DNA of 64,000 bases, taken from NCBI GenBank assembly GCA_037443785.1, contig JBBINR010000004.1, positions 73,260 to 137,259 of the forward strand. Direction: 5' to 3'. Shown here piece by piece: positions 43,620 to 53,448 of this stretch. Within the stretch, counting starts at the first letter, position 1. Every line of letters begins with the position of its first letter. The notes under the pieces were generated by a model, which saw only the letters and a program-made list of their open reading frames with translations, was not told where the DNA came from and made no database searches. The translations under genes were made by a program, and so were the position numbers. The stretch is from JAQUOA01 sp037443785. GTDB taxonomy: Bacteria > Bacteroidota > Ignavibacteria > UBA10030 > UBA8401.

Positions 43620-43755
43620 AAAGAAAACTGATGAAAATTGGGAAATTTTTGAGAATGGAAATTTTTCTATGAAGTGTTGGCAGATTTTACAGACAAAAAT
43701 TCAAATAGAAGTGAAATATCGGCAGAAGAATATGACAAGGATTTAAAAACAAAAA

Positions 43756-43778
43756 GGCCTTCTTGTTTTGAGAAGGCT
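43756..43778 (-). terminator. Intrinsic terminator
   Basis: GCCTTCT/AGAAGGC stem with a seven-base loop and CTTTTTGTTTTT after it on the minus strand; about 113 bases after the stop of the gene at 43891. Confidence 0.78.
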
Positions 43779-43890
43779 CAATTTTTCAAGAAAACGTATT
43801 CTCACCGTGCCGCTATCTTGAATTAAGTTAGCAAAGCTTACATTTTCATCTTTTCGAAAATGATACATTGTATTCCAAAAGATACTGACA

Positions 43891-45282
43891 TTAAAAAATG
43901 ACGCCGCCCTTTACCCCAATAGTTGTTGCAGCCTTACTTACAAGATGAACTTGATTAATAAAAATATTTTCTCGAAGGAAAGCACCTACCATATATGTTG
44001 AGCGTTCATCAACGTAATCCGTCCCTAATTGAAGAACCCAATAAGTCGCTGATTCTGATTCTTCCTTCGATATGAAATTTTCGTATTTAACCTTCTGGGG
44101 TGGTACGCCTTGGTACTCCCAGAAGAACATACCTATGGGTTTTTTTGTTTGTTTTCTACTCATCAATGCGTCACCTATGCCGCCGCCAACATAAACTCGC
44201 AAACCTGTTTCCTTTTGCAAATAATATTGTATTGTTGCTTCATGATTATTATAAAAATGATAAAACGATGCCGAAGTCCTTTTAGTTTCTTGTTTTTCGT
44301 TTTCAAAATTCGTTGCTAAGACCACTGCATAAGTATAATAAATAGTTGAAATCGAAGAGCGTACGCAAATAGATAATTGTTGATTGACAAAATAAGAAGC
44401 ATCTATTTGCCAACTTAAACCTGGTAACGCCTCTATCATTTGAATGTAGTTTCCTTCAAAAACTTTTTCAGGAGAAGATTCCGTAATAAAAGTCCATGGA
44501 CTGTTCCGAATATCGCCAATAAAACTCAAACCGATTCCACCCGAAAACATCCATTGCTTATTGAACTGAACTGTCTGAGAATATACACTTTCAAATTGCT
44601 GTTTTTTTTCAATCTCTCTACCAGCTTCCGATTTTAACCCGGCAATTTCACCCTTAAATTTAAAGAAAGCGGGATTTGATTGATATCTTACCAATAGTTC
44701 ATTTATTTGATCCGATGCAAAGTCATACTGTTTTAAAGAAATACTTTTTTTAATTGATTTAACTGAATCAGCCAAATCTGCCTCTTGATTAGCAAAAAAT
44801 TGAATTCGAAAAAATTGAGCTAAAATATAATATCGCATCGCGTCATGGAATACCTCTCGTGCTAAATTCTCTCGAAATCGCAAGTATGCAGTATTGGCGC
44901 AAACACCAACTAGGTCTTGTTGAAATTTTGTCTGAATACTATCGGCATTGTTAACAATATTATTCCACGCATTCGAATCCGATATTATAACAGACTGATT
45001 AATTTGTTTAAAGAGCTTTTGATATTTTAGCAAATCATTTTTCGCATTTCCCAATTGAACTGAATCCTTTTTCATAGCGGGCAATTCCAACATAAACTTT
45101 TCACTAAGACCTTCAGCAATAGAATCTTTCCCATCTAGAAGCAACATATTTATCGCATCTTTTTTTTCTGAAGTAAATAATGATTGGGGATAAAGCGAAC
45201 AAACAAACATTAGAAGAAAAAAAAGAAATTTAACGACGTGAGATTTATAAAAATACGCATTAGCTAACGATGGTTTAATCAT
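43891..45282 (-). CDS. Secreted protein of unknown function, helical front and barrel-like end
   Basis: A 463-residue protein with a signal peptide after a 15-residue N-terminal extension (FLFFLLMFVCSLYPQ). The first half is helical and charged with Asp/Ser-rich spacing, the second half (from about 235) has strands of the outer-membrane type (SGGIGLSFIGDI, YYLQKETGLRVYVGGGIGDA) and ends GGVIF. It may be an outer-membrane protein with a periplasmic TPR-like helical domain. No family recognised; it stands alone between terminators. Confidence 0.55.
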   Translation of the reverse strand: MIKPSLANAYFYKSHVVKFLFFLLMFVCSLYPQSLFTSEKKDAINMLLLDGKDSIAEGLSEKFMLELPAMKKDSVQLGNAKNDLLKYQKLFKQINQSVIISDSNAWNNIVNNADSIQTKFQQDLVGVCANTAYLRFRENLAREVFHDAMRYYILAQFFRIQFFANQEADLADSVKSIKKSISLKQYDFASDQINELLVRYQSNPAFFKFKGEIAGLKSEAGREIEKKQQFESVYSQTVQFNKQWMFSGGIGLSFIGDIRNSPWTFITESSPEKVFEGNYIQMIEALPGLSWQIDASYFVNQQLSICVRSSISTIYYTYAVVLATNFENEKQETKRTSASFYHFYNNHEATIQYYLQKETGLRVYVGGGIGDALMSRKQTKKPIGMFFWEYQGVPPQKVKYENFISKEESESATYWVLQLGTDYVDERSTYMVGAFLRENIFINQVHLVSKAATTIGVKGGVIF

Positions 45283-45390
45283 CAGGATCTTTCTATCAAA
45301 ATATTATTGAAAAAAGCGGAACAAAATAACAATACTTATTGCAATTTCCAATCTTCACGCAACAACAAAATTGTTGGAATGTATCTAAAA

Positions 45391-45429
45391 AAAAAGCCGA
45401 AGGCATAAAACAAATGCCTACGGCTTTTA
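45391..45429 (-). terminator. Intrinsic terminator after trxB
   Basis: AAAAGCCGAAGGCAT / ATGCCTACGGCTTTT, one mismatch, loop of seven; 19 bases after the trxB stop and followed by a T-run on the minus strand. Confidence 0.82.
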
Positions 45430-45447
45430 AGGGAATCGTAATTTAAT

Positions 45448-46392
45448 TCAATCGTGCTCAGCGAGCCATCGCTCAGCATCAATTGCTGCCATGCATCCGC
45501 TTCCGGCAGCAGTAATTGCCTGGCGATAATAATGATCGGCAACATCACCGGCGGCAAACACTCCTTCAATATTTGTTTTCGTAGAACCACTTTCAACTTT
45601 CAGATATCCATTCGGATGCATATCGAGAATGCCTTTAAAAATTTCCGTATTCGGCTTGTGTCCGATTGCTAGAAAGAGACCGTCGGCTTTCACCTGTTTT
45701 ATTTCGCCGGTCTTCACATTGCGCAATTTCAATCCGGTCATCTTCTTTTTTCCATTTTCATGAACACCGAGCACTTCTTCAACAACACTGTTCCATTCAA
45801 CCGATACTTTCGGATTGTGTAACACACGCTCTTGCATCACTTTCGATGCACGGAATTCATCACGTCGATGAATGAGCGTCAATTTCGATGCAAACTTTGT
45901 CAGGAAACTTGCTTCTTCCATTGCCGTATCGCCGCCGCCGACAACGAACACTTCTTGATTGCGAAAGAAAAATCCATCACACGTTGCGCACGCTGAAACG
46001 CCGTACCCTGAATATTCTTTTTCCGATGGCAGACCAAGCCATTGCGCCGATGCACCTGTCGAAACAATCACCGCGTCAGCCGTGAATAGTTCTTCATCAA
46101 CCCAAACTTTAAATGGACGTTGTGAAAAATCTACTTTACTTATAATTTTGAATTGCGATTCAGCTCCAAAACGTTCTGCCTGCTTTCGCATAATATCCAT
46201 CAGTTCCGGACCTTGAATACCCTGTTCAAAGCCGGGATAATTTTCGACTTCAGTAGTGATTGTTAATTGACCGCCTGGCTGTAATCCTTCAAAAATAAGC
46301 GGGCGAAGATTTGCTCTGCTTGCATAGATTGCCGCGGTTAATCCGGCCGGACCGGAACCAATAATGATAACTTTTCTGTGATTGTTCGACAT
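45448..46392 (-). CDS. trxB: Thioredoxin reductase
   Basis: A 314-residue low-molecular-weight thioredoxin reductase. FAD motif GSGPAGLTAAIYASRA, redox centre CATC in SACATCDGFFF, NADPH motif GGGDTAMEEA and C-terminal FAD motif GVFAAGDV are all intact. It reduces thioredoxin in the cytoplasm. It follows queG by 20 bp and ends the four-gene unit that starts at 48559. Confidence 0.95.
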   Translation of the reverse strand: MSNNHRKVIIIGSGPAGLTAAIYASRANLRPLIFEGLQPGGQLTITTEVENYPGFEQGIQGPELMDIMRKQAERFGAESQFKIISKVDFSQRPFKVWVDEELFTADAVIVSTGASAQWLGLPSEKEYSGYGVSACATCDGFFFRNQEVFVVGGGDTAMEEASFLTKFASKLTLIHRRDEFRASKVMQERVLHNPKVSVEWNSVVEEVLGVHENGKKKMTGLKLRNVKTGEIKQVKADGLFLAIGHKPNTEIFKGILDMHPNGYLKVESGSTKTNIEGVFAAGDVADHYYRQAITAAGSGCMAAIDAERWLAEHD

Positions 46393-46412
46393 GCTGTTTC
46401 TTGATTGATAAA

Positions 46413-47378
46413 TTATTGAATATGTGATTTGACATTCTTTTGAACAACAGAAGCATTGCGAATAATTCCCTCACGCTTCGTTCTTTTGATCGGCGAATTT
46501 TTGAATCGCCGGCTAAACTCTTCCTGTGAAATATTTATTAACTCATCTAATTTTGGATGAATATTTTCTTTTCGCGGAAAAAATTCTTGATGTTCTGTTC
46601 CTTTCTGAAATCTATTCCACGGACAAACATCCTGACAAATATCGCAGCCATAAACCCAATTCTCAAATTGTCCGTGAAATTGATTTTCGATTTCGCCGCG
46701 ATGCTCGATCGTGAGATATGAAAGGCATCTCTTACTATCAACAACGTACGGTTCCCGAATTGCATCGGTCGGACAGGCATCAATACATGCCGTACATGTC
46801 CCGCAAAAATCTTCCATCGGCGAATCGTAATCAAGCTTTAGTGTAGTAATGATCTCACCAAGAAAAACCCACGAACCGTATTCTTTCGTGATGAGATTCG
46901 AATGTTTTCCCTGCCAGCCAATTCCCGCGCGCGCCGCCCACACTTTATCCATCATCGGTCCGGTATCGACGTAATATCGCCCATCGGAATCAGGTACTAA
47001 TTGTTTGATGCATTCAAAGAGCGATTGGATTCTTTGTGTAACAAGAATGTGGTAATCATCTCCCCACGCATACCGTGAAATTTTGCCGTCATCCGGATTT
47101 TGAGAATGTTCTGTTGGTGTGTAATAATTTATGGCAACGGAAATTATCGATTGCGCACCTTGGACAATTTCACACGGATCGATCCGTTTTTCAAAATTCT
47201 TTTCCATCCATTGCATCGACGCGTGATAATCTCTCCAAAGCCAATCTTCTAAACGGATTGATTCATCGTCTAACCGCTCAGCTTTCGCAATTCCCACTTT
47301 GTGGAAGCCGAGTTCAATTGCTTTGGATTTTATTTGTTCGGTAAGAGTCAATTTCAAATTATGAATTACGAATTTCAT
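46413..47378 (-). CDS. queG: Epoxyqueuosine reductase
   Basis: A 321-residue QueG. The cobalamin-binding N-terminal part has the usual order (RYAWGDDYH, YYVDTGPMMDK, GIGWQGKH). Two 4Fe-4S clusters are formed by CGTCTACIDACP and CDICQDVCPW. It reduces epoxyqueuosine in tRNA at the last step of queuosine synthesis. 321 residues is somewhat short, the C-terminal HEAT-like repeats being absent. It needs cobalamin, like metH in this window. Confidence 0.94.
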   Translation of the reverse strand: MKFVIHNLKLTLTEQIKSKAIELGFHKVGIAKAERLDDESIRLEDWLWRDYHASMQWMEKNFEKRIDPCEIVQGAQSIISVAINYYTPTEHSQNPDDGKISRYAWGDDYHILVTQRIQSLFECIKQLVPDSDGRYYVDTGPMMDKVWAARAGIGWQGKHSNLITKEYGSWVFLGEIITTLKLDYDSPMEDFCGTCTACIDACPTDAIREPYVVDSKRCLSYLTIEHRGEIENQFHGQFENWVYGCDICQDVCPWNRFQKGTEHQEFFPRKENIHPKLDELINISQEEFSRRFKNSPIKRTKREGIIRNASVVQKNVKSHIQ

Positions 47379-47388
47379 CCTTCATAAT

Positions 47389-47700
47389 TCATCCTTCTTC
47401 CTTTTTTAAAAGCACTCTTCCATTTTCCACTTCGATGGGAAATTTTTTTAATCTTCCGCTCGCGTTAACAGAAAATCCCGTCTTTATGTCGTACGCCCAG
47501 CCGTGCATCGGACAGGTAACAATTCCGTCTTTAAATTCACCGTCGTGTAATTTTTGAAACTTTTGATGCGGGCACATATTTAAGATTGCATGAATCCGTC
47601 CATCAACTTTGAAAAGCACAATCTCTTCACCATCGACAAAAACTCTTTTGCCGCGGCCTTCTTTTACTTCATCAATATTGCAAACATTGAACGTTTCCAT
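47389..47700 (-). CDS. Rieske-type [2Fe-2S] ferredoxin
   Basis: A 103-residue single-domain Rieske protein with ligands in CPHQ and CPMHGWAYD (C-x-H and C-x2-H). No signal peptide, so cytoplasmic; the type is that of dioxygenase or nitrite-reductase small ferredoxins. It lies between an MBL hydrolase and queG. Partner unknown. Confidence 0.9.
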   Translation of the reverse strand: METFNVCNIDEVKEGRGKRVFVDGEEIVLFKVDGRIHAILNMCPHQKFQKLHDGEFKDGIVTCPMHGWAYDIKTGFSVNASGRLKKFPIEVENGRVLLKKEEG

Positions 47701-47716
47701 TTTTCTTTTTTTGCAG

Positions 47717-48559
47717 TTAAAAGTTCAACTTTTCTTTTATCCCAAATCCCTTTTCTGTCTTTTGTAACTTTACTGCTACAGTCTCCGGATCATGTTCAAA
47801 AAATAAAATCCATCCCTCTTTCTCGGCTTGAGGAAGAATTCTTTTTTTCTCTTCCAGTGTCACCAACGGACGAAGATCGTATCCCATGATGTAAGGGAAC
47901 GGAATATGTGATGTTGTTGGAACAAGGTCGCACAAAAAGAGAAGCGTATTTTTTCCATCAGTAATTTTAGGAAGCTGCTGCGTCATTGTGTGTCCATTAC
48001 ATACAACAACAGAAATCCCCGTAAAAATATCCTGCTCGCCTTCAGTGAATTTCAGCATTCCACGTTCGTAGAGAAGCTGATAATCATCTTTCATAAAACT
48101 TGCGCGATCGCGGTCGCTCGGATTTTGCGATAAGTCCCAATGTGCTTTTTGCACATAGTGCGTTGCATTTGGAAATGTCGGTTCGAGTTTACCGTTCACC
48201 AATTTTGTGCTGCCGCCGCAATGATCGAAATGCAAGTGCGTGAGAATAACATCCGTGACTTCTTCCGGCTTCACTCCAGCTTTTGTAAGAGAATTTTCAA
48301 GTGTAAAACGAGAATTATCTAAGCCGTAAATATCTTTTAGCTTATCGTTCCACTTTGAACCGTTGCCGGTATCGACAAGAATTGTTCTTCCTTCTCCGCG
48401 AATGAGTAAACAACGCGCAGCAAGTGTTATTCTCTGTCTCTCATCCGGCGGATTCGTTTTTGACCAGAAAACCCACGGCACAACGCCGAACATTGCACCG
48501 CCGTCCAACGCAAATCTTCCGGTTTCGATTGAAGTGAGTTCATAGTTACCAATTTTCAT
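47717..48559 (-). CDS. MBL-fold metallo-hydrolase
   Basis: A 280-residue metallo-beta-lactamase-fold protein with metal motif HLHFDHCGG, a further His in VCNGHT and Asp in FLCDLVPT. The sequence type (ETGRFALDGGAMFG, WDLSQNPSDRDRASF) is that of the lactonase-like MBL group; its true substrate is unknown. First gene of the unit MBL-Rieske-queG-trxB. Confidence 0.88.
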   Translation of the reverse strand: MKIGNYELTSIETGRFALDGGAMFGVVPWVFWSKTNPPDERQRITLAARCLLIRGEGRTILVDTGNGSKWNDKLKDIYGLDNSRFTLENSLTKAGVKPEEVTDVILTHLHFDHCGGSTKLVNGKLEPTFPNATHYVQKAHWDLSQNPSDRDRASFMKDDYQLLYERGMLKFTEGEQDIFTGISVVVCNGHTMTQQLPKITDGKNTLLFLCDLVPTTSHIPFPYIMGYDLRPLVTLEEKKRILPQAEKEGWILFFEHDPETVAVKLQKTEKGFGIKEKLNF

Positions 48560-48657
48560 AATTCAATCCTTTGATTTTCTCTCACTATGCACCATTACAA
48601 TTCCTGTATAAATTTGCCAATCGGTTCGATGAATTCCAACTTCTTTAAAATAAAAAA

Positions 48658-48681
48658 AGTCGGCTCAAGAATGAACCGACT
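48658..48681 (-). terminator. Intrinsic terminator after the ferredoxin gene
   Basis: AGTCGGCTC / GAACCGACT with one mismatch and a six-base loop, followed by a run of seven T on the minus strand. Confidence 0.8.
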
Positions 48682-48706
48682 GTTCAAATAAAGTTTTCTA
48701 AAAAAT

Positions 48707-49045
48707 TTATTTTCTAAAACGTGAATTTGATGCCGTCAATTCGGCAAACTGGCGATCAGGATGAATTTCTTTCGCGCGAACAAAAAGTGTTGCTTCATCT
48801 TCCGTATGATCAGGGTCCGGAACGCAGCAATCAACGGGACACACTGCCGCACATTGTTCTTGATCGAAGTGACCGACGCATTCGGTGCATTTTTGGGGAA
48901 CGATATAATAAAAGTCATTAGAAAGCGCATCAGCGTTAGCGCCTTTGTACTCATATTGTGCGCCGCCGGCATAAATCGCGGTATTCGGACATTCAGGTTC
49001 ACATGCTCCACAATTGATACATTCTTCGGTGATCTTTGTTGCCAT
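48707..49045 (-). CDS. Two-cluster 4Fe-4S ferredoxin (YfhL type)
   Basis: A 112-residue ferredoxin with CINCGACEPECP and CTECVGHFDQEQCAAVCPVD followed by a C-terminal extension (CCVPDPDHTE), as in the Alvin-type YfhL family. A one-electron carrier in the cytoplasm; monocistronic, between gpmA and the terminator. Confidence 0.93.
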   Translation of the reverse strand: MATKITEECINCGACEPECPNTAIYAGGAQYEYKGANADALSNDFYYIVPQKCTECVGHFDQEQCAAVCPVDCCVPDPDHTEDEATLFVRAKEIHPDRQFAELTASNSRFRK

Positions 49046-49145
49046 AAAAATTTCTCCTTAATCGATAATTGAAACTTGAAAAAAGTAATGAATTCTTTAA
49101 CGAAACTCAAATACGCCTTTTTCTTGCACGTAAGAAAAACAGGAC

Positions 49146-49781
49146 CTACAGGTATTTATGTTCAACAATCGTGCCATTCACGTCAAAAACATATAGAAGA
49201 GGCGCACCGGTTGGAATATTTAACTCTAAAACCTGTTCTTTTGTGAGGTTATCAAGATGCATCACGATGGACCGAAGACTGTTTCCATGTGCGGCGACAA
49301 TAATATTTTTCCCATTTTTGATTTCAGGAAATATTTTTTTCTCCCAATAAGGAAGCGTTCGCGCGGCAGTATCTTTCAGACTTTCACTCATGCCTTCGGG
49401 ATTCAAGTCGGTTTTATCAGACGGCGGAGGAACATCGTAGCTTCTTCGCCAGATGTGAACCTGCTGTTCTCCATATTTTTTTGCAGTCTCTGCTTTGTTC
49501 AATCCTTGCAGTGCGCCGTAGTGGCGTTCATTGAGCGCTTGATCATATTCAGTGGGAATATTGGTTTGTCCGCTGGCTTCGAGAATAAAACGAAGTGTAT
49601 TGTTTGCGCGTTGAAGCACCGAGGTAAACGCTTTGTCGAATTTATAGGATTTCAGTTTTTGCCCGGCAGCCTTCGCTTCCTGCTCGCCTTTAGGCGAAAG
49701 CGGAACATCGACCCAGCCGGTAAAACGGTTTTCAAGATTCCATTGCGATTCGCCGTGGCGAATTAAAATACAGTATGACAT
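49146..49781 (-). CDS. gpmA: 2,3-bisphosphoglycerate-dependent phosphoglycerate mutase
   Basis: A 211-residue mutase of the histidine phosphatase superfamily: LIRHGESQWN (phospho-His), LNERHYGALQGLNK and AAHGNSLRSIV. The length is that of the short bacterial form, about 35 residues less than E. coli GpmA. It interconverts 2- and 3-phosphoglycerate in glycolysis. Confidence 0.94.
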   Translation of the reverse strand: MSYCILIRHGESQWNLENRFTGWVDVPLSPKGEQEAKAAGQKLKSYKFDKAFTSVLQRANNTLRFILEASGQTNIPTEYDQALNERHYGALQGLNKAETAKKYGEQQVHIWRRSYDVPPPSDKTDLNPEGMSESLKDTAARTLPYWEKKIFPEIKNGKNIIVAAHGNSLRSIVMHLDNLTKEQVLELNIPTGAPLLYVFDVNGTIVEHKYL

Positions 49782-49809
49782 TGAAGTGCATTCCTTTCTA
49801 AAAAATAAA

Positions 49810-49842
49810 AGCCACGACTAAATATACTCATTAATCGTGGCT
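49810..49842 (-). terminator. Intrinsic terminator after metH
   Basis: AGCCACGA / TCGTGGCT eight-base stem with extra pairs and an AT-rich loop, TTTTATTTTT after it on the minus strand; 20 bases after the metH stop. Confidence 0.82.
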
Positions 49843-49862
49843 GAAAAAAGAAATTAAAAAAC

Positions 49863-52800
49863 TCATTTTACGTTAAAATATTTTGCTTCGGGATGGTGGA
49901 CAATAATTGCATCAGTTGACTGTTCCGGATCGAGCATAAATTCTTCAGTTAAATGAACTCCGATTCGCTCCGGCTGAAGCAGTTCAAACAACTTTGTATG
50001 ATCTTCAAGATTCGGGCACGCCGGATATCCGAAACTGTAGCGTGAACCTTGATACCCCTGACTGAATAACCGTTTGATTTCTTTCGCATCTTTTCCTGCA
50101 ATACCAAGTTCTTCTCGAATTTTTTTGTGCCACAACTCGGCCAATGCTTCGGCAGTTTCAACACTCAGTCCATGAAACTCCAAATACTCTTTATAGTTAT
50201 TAGCAGCATATAACTTTGCTGAATGTTCGGAGGCTTTCTTTCCCATCGTTACCATGTGAAATGCAATCACATCAATTCTTTCCGAATCTTTCTGTGCAAA
50301 ATAATCTGACAAGCAAAGATGGCGATCATCTCGCTGGCGCGGAAATGTAAAGCGCAGCCATTCCGTCTTTTGATCTTCACGATAAATAATCACATCATTT
50401 CCATCGGATTGACAGGGGAAATATCCATACACAACTTTCGGATCGAGAAGCATTTCGCGTTTTGCATGATCCTTCAATCGTTGAAGATCGGGATAAATTT
50501 TGCTCTCAAGTTCTTTGCGATATTCTTCTTCCGTTCGTTTCCCTTTCCGCACTTGCCACTGGCCTTTAATGAGCGCGGATTCGTTGATGTATTTATAGAT
50601 ATCATCCAGCGCAACGTGTTCAACAACTTTTGTTCCCCAAAATGGCGGCTGTGGAATTGGAACACGGGGTGAAATTTTTGAGTGAATAATTGCTGAACCA
50701 TCCTCTTTTAATGCTGCTGCAATCTTTGCTTCCGACCCAGTCAGTAATTCTTCAGCCTCTTCTTCCGAAACAATATGCGATTGGGGTGCTGAAGCAAAAC
50801 TTTCTATTCCTTTTGTTTTCAATTGCTCCATAAAACGCAAACCATCAAATGCATCGCTCGCATACACAACAGTTCCTTTATAAAGCGATCGAAGGTCGTT
50901 TTCAACAAATCGTCGCGTCAACGCAGCACCGCCAAGAACGACGGGCGGTGTTAATCCACGCTCGTTTAACAATTCAAGATTTTCTTTCATGATCGCCGTT
51001 GATTTCACCAGCAATCCGCTCATGCCAATTGCATCAGCATGATGTTCCTGCCACGATTGAAGAATATTTTCAAGAGGCTGCTTGATACCAAGATTATACA
51101 CCTTGTAGCCGTTATTTGTCAAAATAATATCAACAAGATTTTTCCCAATATCATGAACATCACCCTTCACTGTTGCAAGAACCATTGAGCCTTTGTTCGT
51201 TGCATCGGTCTTATCCATGAACTGTTCGAGATAGGCAACGGCGGTTTTCATTGTCTCAGCGGATTGCAACACAAACGGCAGTTGCATTTCACCTTTTCCA
51301 AAAAGCTCGCCGACAACCTTCATTCCATCCAGCAGCACTTCATTGATGATTTGAAGTGCAGAATATTTCTTTAACGCTTCGTCAATATCGACGGAAACAT
51401 CGAGCTTGTCACCGTCAATAATTCTGTTCTTAAGAATCTCTTCGATCGTTCCGGTTCGCTGCTTTTTCTCTTCTTTCTTTTCGTGTTTCTTATCTGCGTA
51501 ATACGACAGTAATTCCGTCAACGGATCGTACACGCACGTTTCGCCGTCAAATTTCCGCTCATCAAAAATTAATTGTTTGCACACTTCGCGGCCGCGTTCA
51601 TCAATCTTATACAGCGGCTTAATTTTTTGAGAATTGACGATGGCTTGTGTCAATCCAGCTTCGATTGAATAATGGAGAAAAACCGAATTCAAATCGTGGC
51701 GCGCTGCCGGTGAAAGTCCGAAAGAAATATTGCTCACGCCAAGAATGAATCCGACATCCGGAAAATCTTTTTTGATCAATTTGATCGCTTCAATCGTTTC
51801 AATTCCTGCCTTGCGGAATTCTTCATCGCCGGAGCCAAGAGTAAAGGTCAGCGTATCGAAAACAATATCACCCGGCTTCATCCCATGCTTATCGACTAAT
51901 AAATGATAGATGCGTTTGGCAATTTCATATTTCTCTTTTGCCGTCTTAGCCATTCCGCGTTCATCAATCGTCAGCGCAACAACTGCGGCACCGTATCGTT
52001 TGCACAAAGGAATGACTTTGTCAATTCGCTCTTCGCCATCTTCAAGATTGACTGAATTCACAATCGCTTTGCCGGCACACAGCTGAAGCGCTACTTCGAT
52101 CACATTCGCTTCTGTCGAATCAATCATCAATGGAAGCGGGACTTGTGTATTTAATCGCGAAACGAATTCCTTCATATCGTGTGATTCATTTCTGCCAACA
52201 TAGGCAACGCACACATCAAGAACGTGAGCCCCTTCTTTCATCGCTTCTTTCGCCATCTGCACCATTCCGTCGTAATCTTCCTTTTGAAGAAGTTCGCGAA
52301 ATTTTTTCGAACCGTTTGCATTCGTCCGTTCACCAATGATAAGCGGCGCGGGGTTTACTTTCATAATCTGGCTTGAATACAAACTTGACACGGAAGGTTG
52401 ATACTCAGGATGACGGTATTTTGGAGAATAATTTCGCACGCTTTCAACAACTGCACGCAGATGTTCCGGACGTGTGCCGCAACAACCGCCGACAACGTTA
52501 ACGCCAAAATCTTTTACGAAGTGTGAAAGCCATTGCGTCATTTCTTCAGGCGTTAAATGATAATGCGCTTTTCCGCCAACATTTTCCGGGAGTCCTGCAT
52601 TGGGAATACACGACACGGGAATCCGAGAGTTTTCACACAGATAGCGAATATTTTCCGACATCTCTTTCGGGCCGGTGGCACAATTCATTCCGATCACAGA
52701 AATATCGTACGCTTCCAATGCCGTAAGCGCGGCGGAAATTTCCGTTCCCATCAACATCGTTCCCATCGTTTCAATCGTTACCGACGTCATGACGGGAAGT

Positions 52801-53354
52801 TTTATTTTTTTATCGCCAAAGTATCTGAATGCCGCACCAAGCGCCGCTTTAATTTGAAGGACATCTTGAGCGGTTTCAATGATAAGAAGATCGGTGCCGC
52901 CGTCAACAAGTCCGGCAACTTGCTCGTAGTACGATTTTTCCATTTCGGAAAATGCGATGTGGCCGAGGGATGGAAGTTTTGTCGTAGGGCCGATGGAACC
53001 CGCAACAAATCGCGGATGTGCCGACGTAGAAAAATCAAGAGCAACTTTTTTTGCAAGTTCTGCACCGCGTCTGCTGATTTCGTAGGCACGATTTTGCAAA
53101 TCATATTCCGCAAGCACAACTGAGGAAGAACCGAATGTATCAGTTTCAATAATATCGACGCCGACAGAAAGAAAATCCGAATGGACCTTTTCAATTGCGG
53201 ACGGCTTTGAAATAAGAAGATATTCATTGCAGCCGTTCAAATGTTCGCCGCCAAAATCATCCGCGGTCAGATTTTGCGATTGAAGATTTGTCCCCATCGC
53301 ACCATCGAATACAACAATTTTTTCTTTTAAGATTTGTTCGAATGATTTATCCAT
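49863..53354 (-). CDS. metH: Cobalamin-dependent methionine synthase
   Basis: A 1163-residue MetH with all modules: homocysteine-binding domain with zinc cysteines (GMNCATGP and GGCCGTRPEH), methyltetrahydrofolate domain (NANGSKKFRELL, then IDSTEANVIEVAL), cobalamin domain with GDVHDIGKNLVD and the SAM-binding activation domain to the end. It transfers the methyl group from methyltetrahydrofolate to homocysteine. It is about 60 residues shorter than E. coli MetH without loss of a module. A SAM-II riboswitch and a terminator precede it. Confidence 0.97.
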   Translation of the reverse strand: MDKSFEQILKEKIVVFDGAMGTNLQSQNLTADDFGGEHLNGCNEYLLISKPSAIEKVHSDFLSVGVDIIETDTFGSSSVVLAEYDLQNRAYEISRRGAELAKKVALDFSTSAHPRFVAGSIGPTTKLPSLGHIAFSEMEKSYYEQVAGLVDGGTDLLIIETAQDVLQIKAALGAAFRYFGDKKIKLPVMTSVTIETMGTMLMGTEISAALTALEAYDISVIGMNCATGPKEMSENIRYLCENSRIPVSCIPNAGLPENVGGKAHYHLTPEEMTQWLSHFVKDFGVNVVGGCCGTRPEHLRAVVESVRNYSPKYRHPEYQPSVSSLYSSQIMKVNPAPLIIGERTNANGSKKFRELLQKEDYDGMVQMAKEAMKEGAHVLDVCVAYVGRNESHDMKEFVSRLNTQVPLPLMIDSTEANVIEVALQLCAGKAIVNSVNLEDGEERIDKVIPLCKRYGAAVVALTIDERGMAKTAKEKYEIAKRIYHLLVDKHGMKPGDIVFDTLTFTLGSGDEEFRKAGIETIEAIKLIKKDFPDVGFILGVSNISFGLSPAARHDLNSVFLHYSIEAGLTQAIVNSQKIKPLYKIDERGREVCKQLIFDERKFDGETCVYDPLTELLSYYADKKHEKKEEKKQRTGTIEEILKNRIIDGDKLDVSVDIDEALKKYSALQIINEVLLDGMKVVGELFGKGEMQLPFVLQSAETMKTAVAYLEQFMDKTDATNKGSMVLATVKGDVHDIGKNLVDIILTNNGYKVYNLGIKQPLENILQSWQEHHADAIGMSGLLVKSTAIMKENLELLNERGLTPPVVLGGAALTRRFVENDLRSLYKGTVVYASDAFDGLRFMEQLKTKGIESFASAPQSHIVSEEEAEELLTGSEAKIAAALKEDGSAIIHSKISPRVPIPQPPFWGTKVVEHVALDDIYKYINESALIKGQWQVRKGKRTEEEYRKELESKIYPDLQRLKDHAKREMLLDPKVVYGYFPCQSDGNDVIIYREDQKTEWLRFTFPRQRDDRHLCLSDYFAQKDSERIDVIAFHMVTMGKKASEHSAKLYAANNYKEYLEFHGLSVETAEALAELWHKKIREELGIAGKDAKEIKRLFSQGYQGSRYSFGYPACPNLEDHTKLFELLQPERIGVHLTEEFMLDPEQSTDAIIVHHPEAKYFNVK

Positions 53355-53404
53355 AAACGCCTTTACAGTACAGAAAATCGAATCTTGCCATTTAAAACCA
53401 AAAA

Positions 53405-53426
53405 CCCCGACGAGTCTGCGTCGGGG
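53405..53426 (-). terminator. Intrinsic terminator in the metH leader
   Basis: CCCCGACG / CGTCGGGG with a six-base loop and TTTTTGGTTTT on the minus strand, 51 bases before the metH ATG. Its 5' arm can also pair with GCGTCG at 53446-53451 in the riboswitch tail, so it can act as a switch. Confidence 0.85.
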
Positions 53427-53448
53427 TACAATACTGTTTTCCCATCGA

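Larger units (their letters stand above)
43549..43890. other. Intergenic region upstream of the Hsp20 operon
   Basis: Holds the sigma-54-like promoter (43604-43619) and the terminator of the gene at 43891. The short open frame on the plus strand here is AT-rich, has no ribosome site and is not considered a gene. Confidence 0.6.

Noticed and set aside
43561..43746. Plus-strand frame of 61 codons upstream of the Hsp20 operon
   Set aside because: It has no ribosome site, AT-rich low-complexity composition, and covers the promoter region.
45336..45596. Open frame of 86 codons inside and after trxB
   Set aside because: It runs through the terminator hairpin and lies in a different frame of a clear gene.
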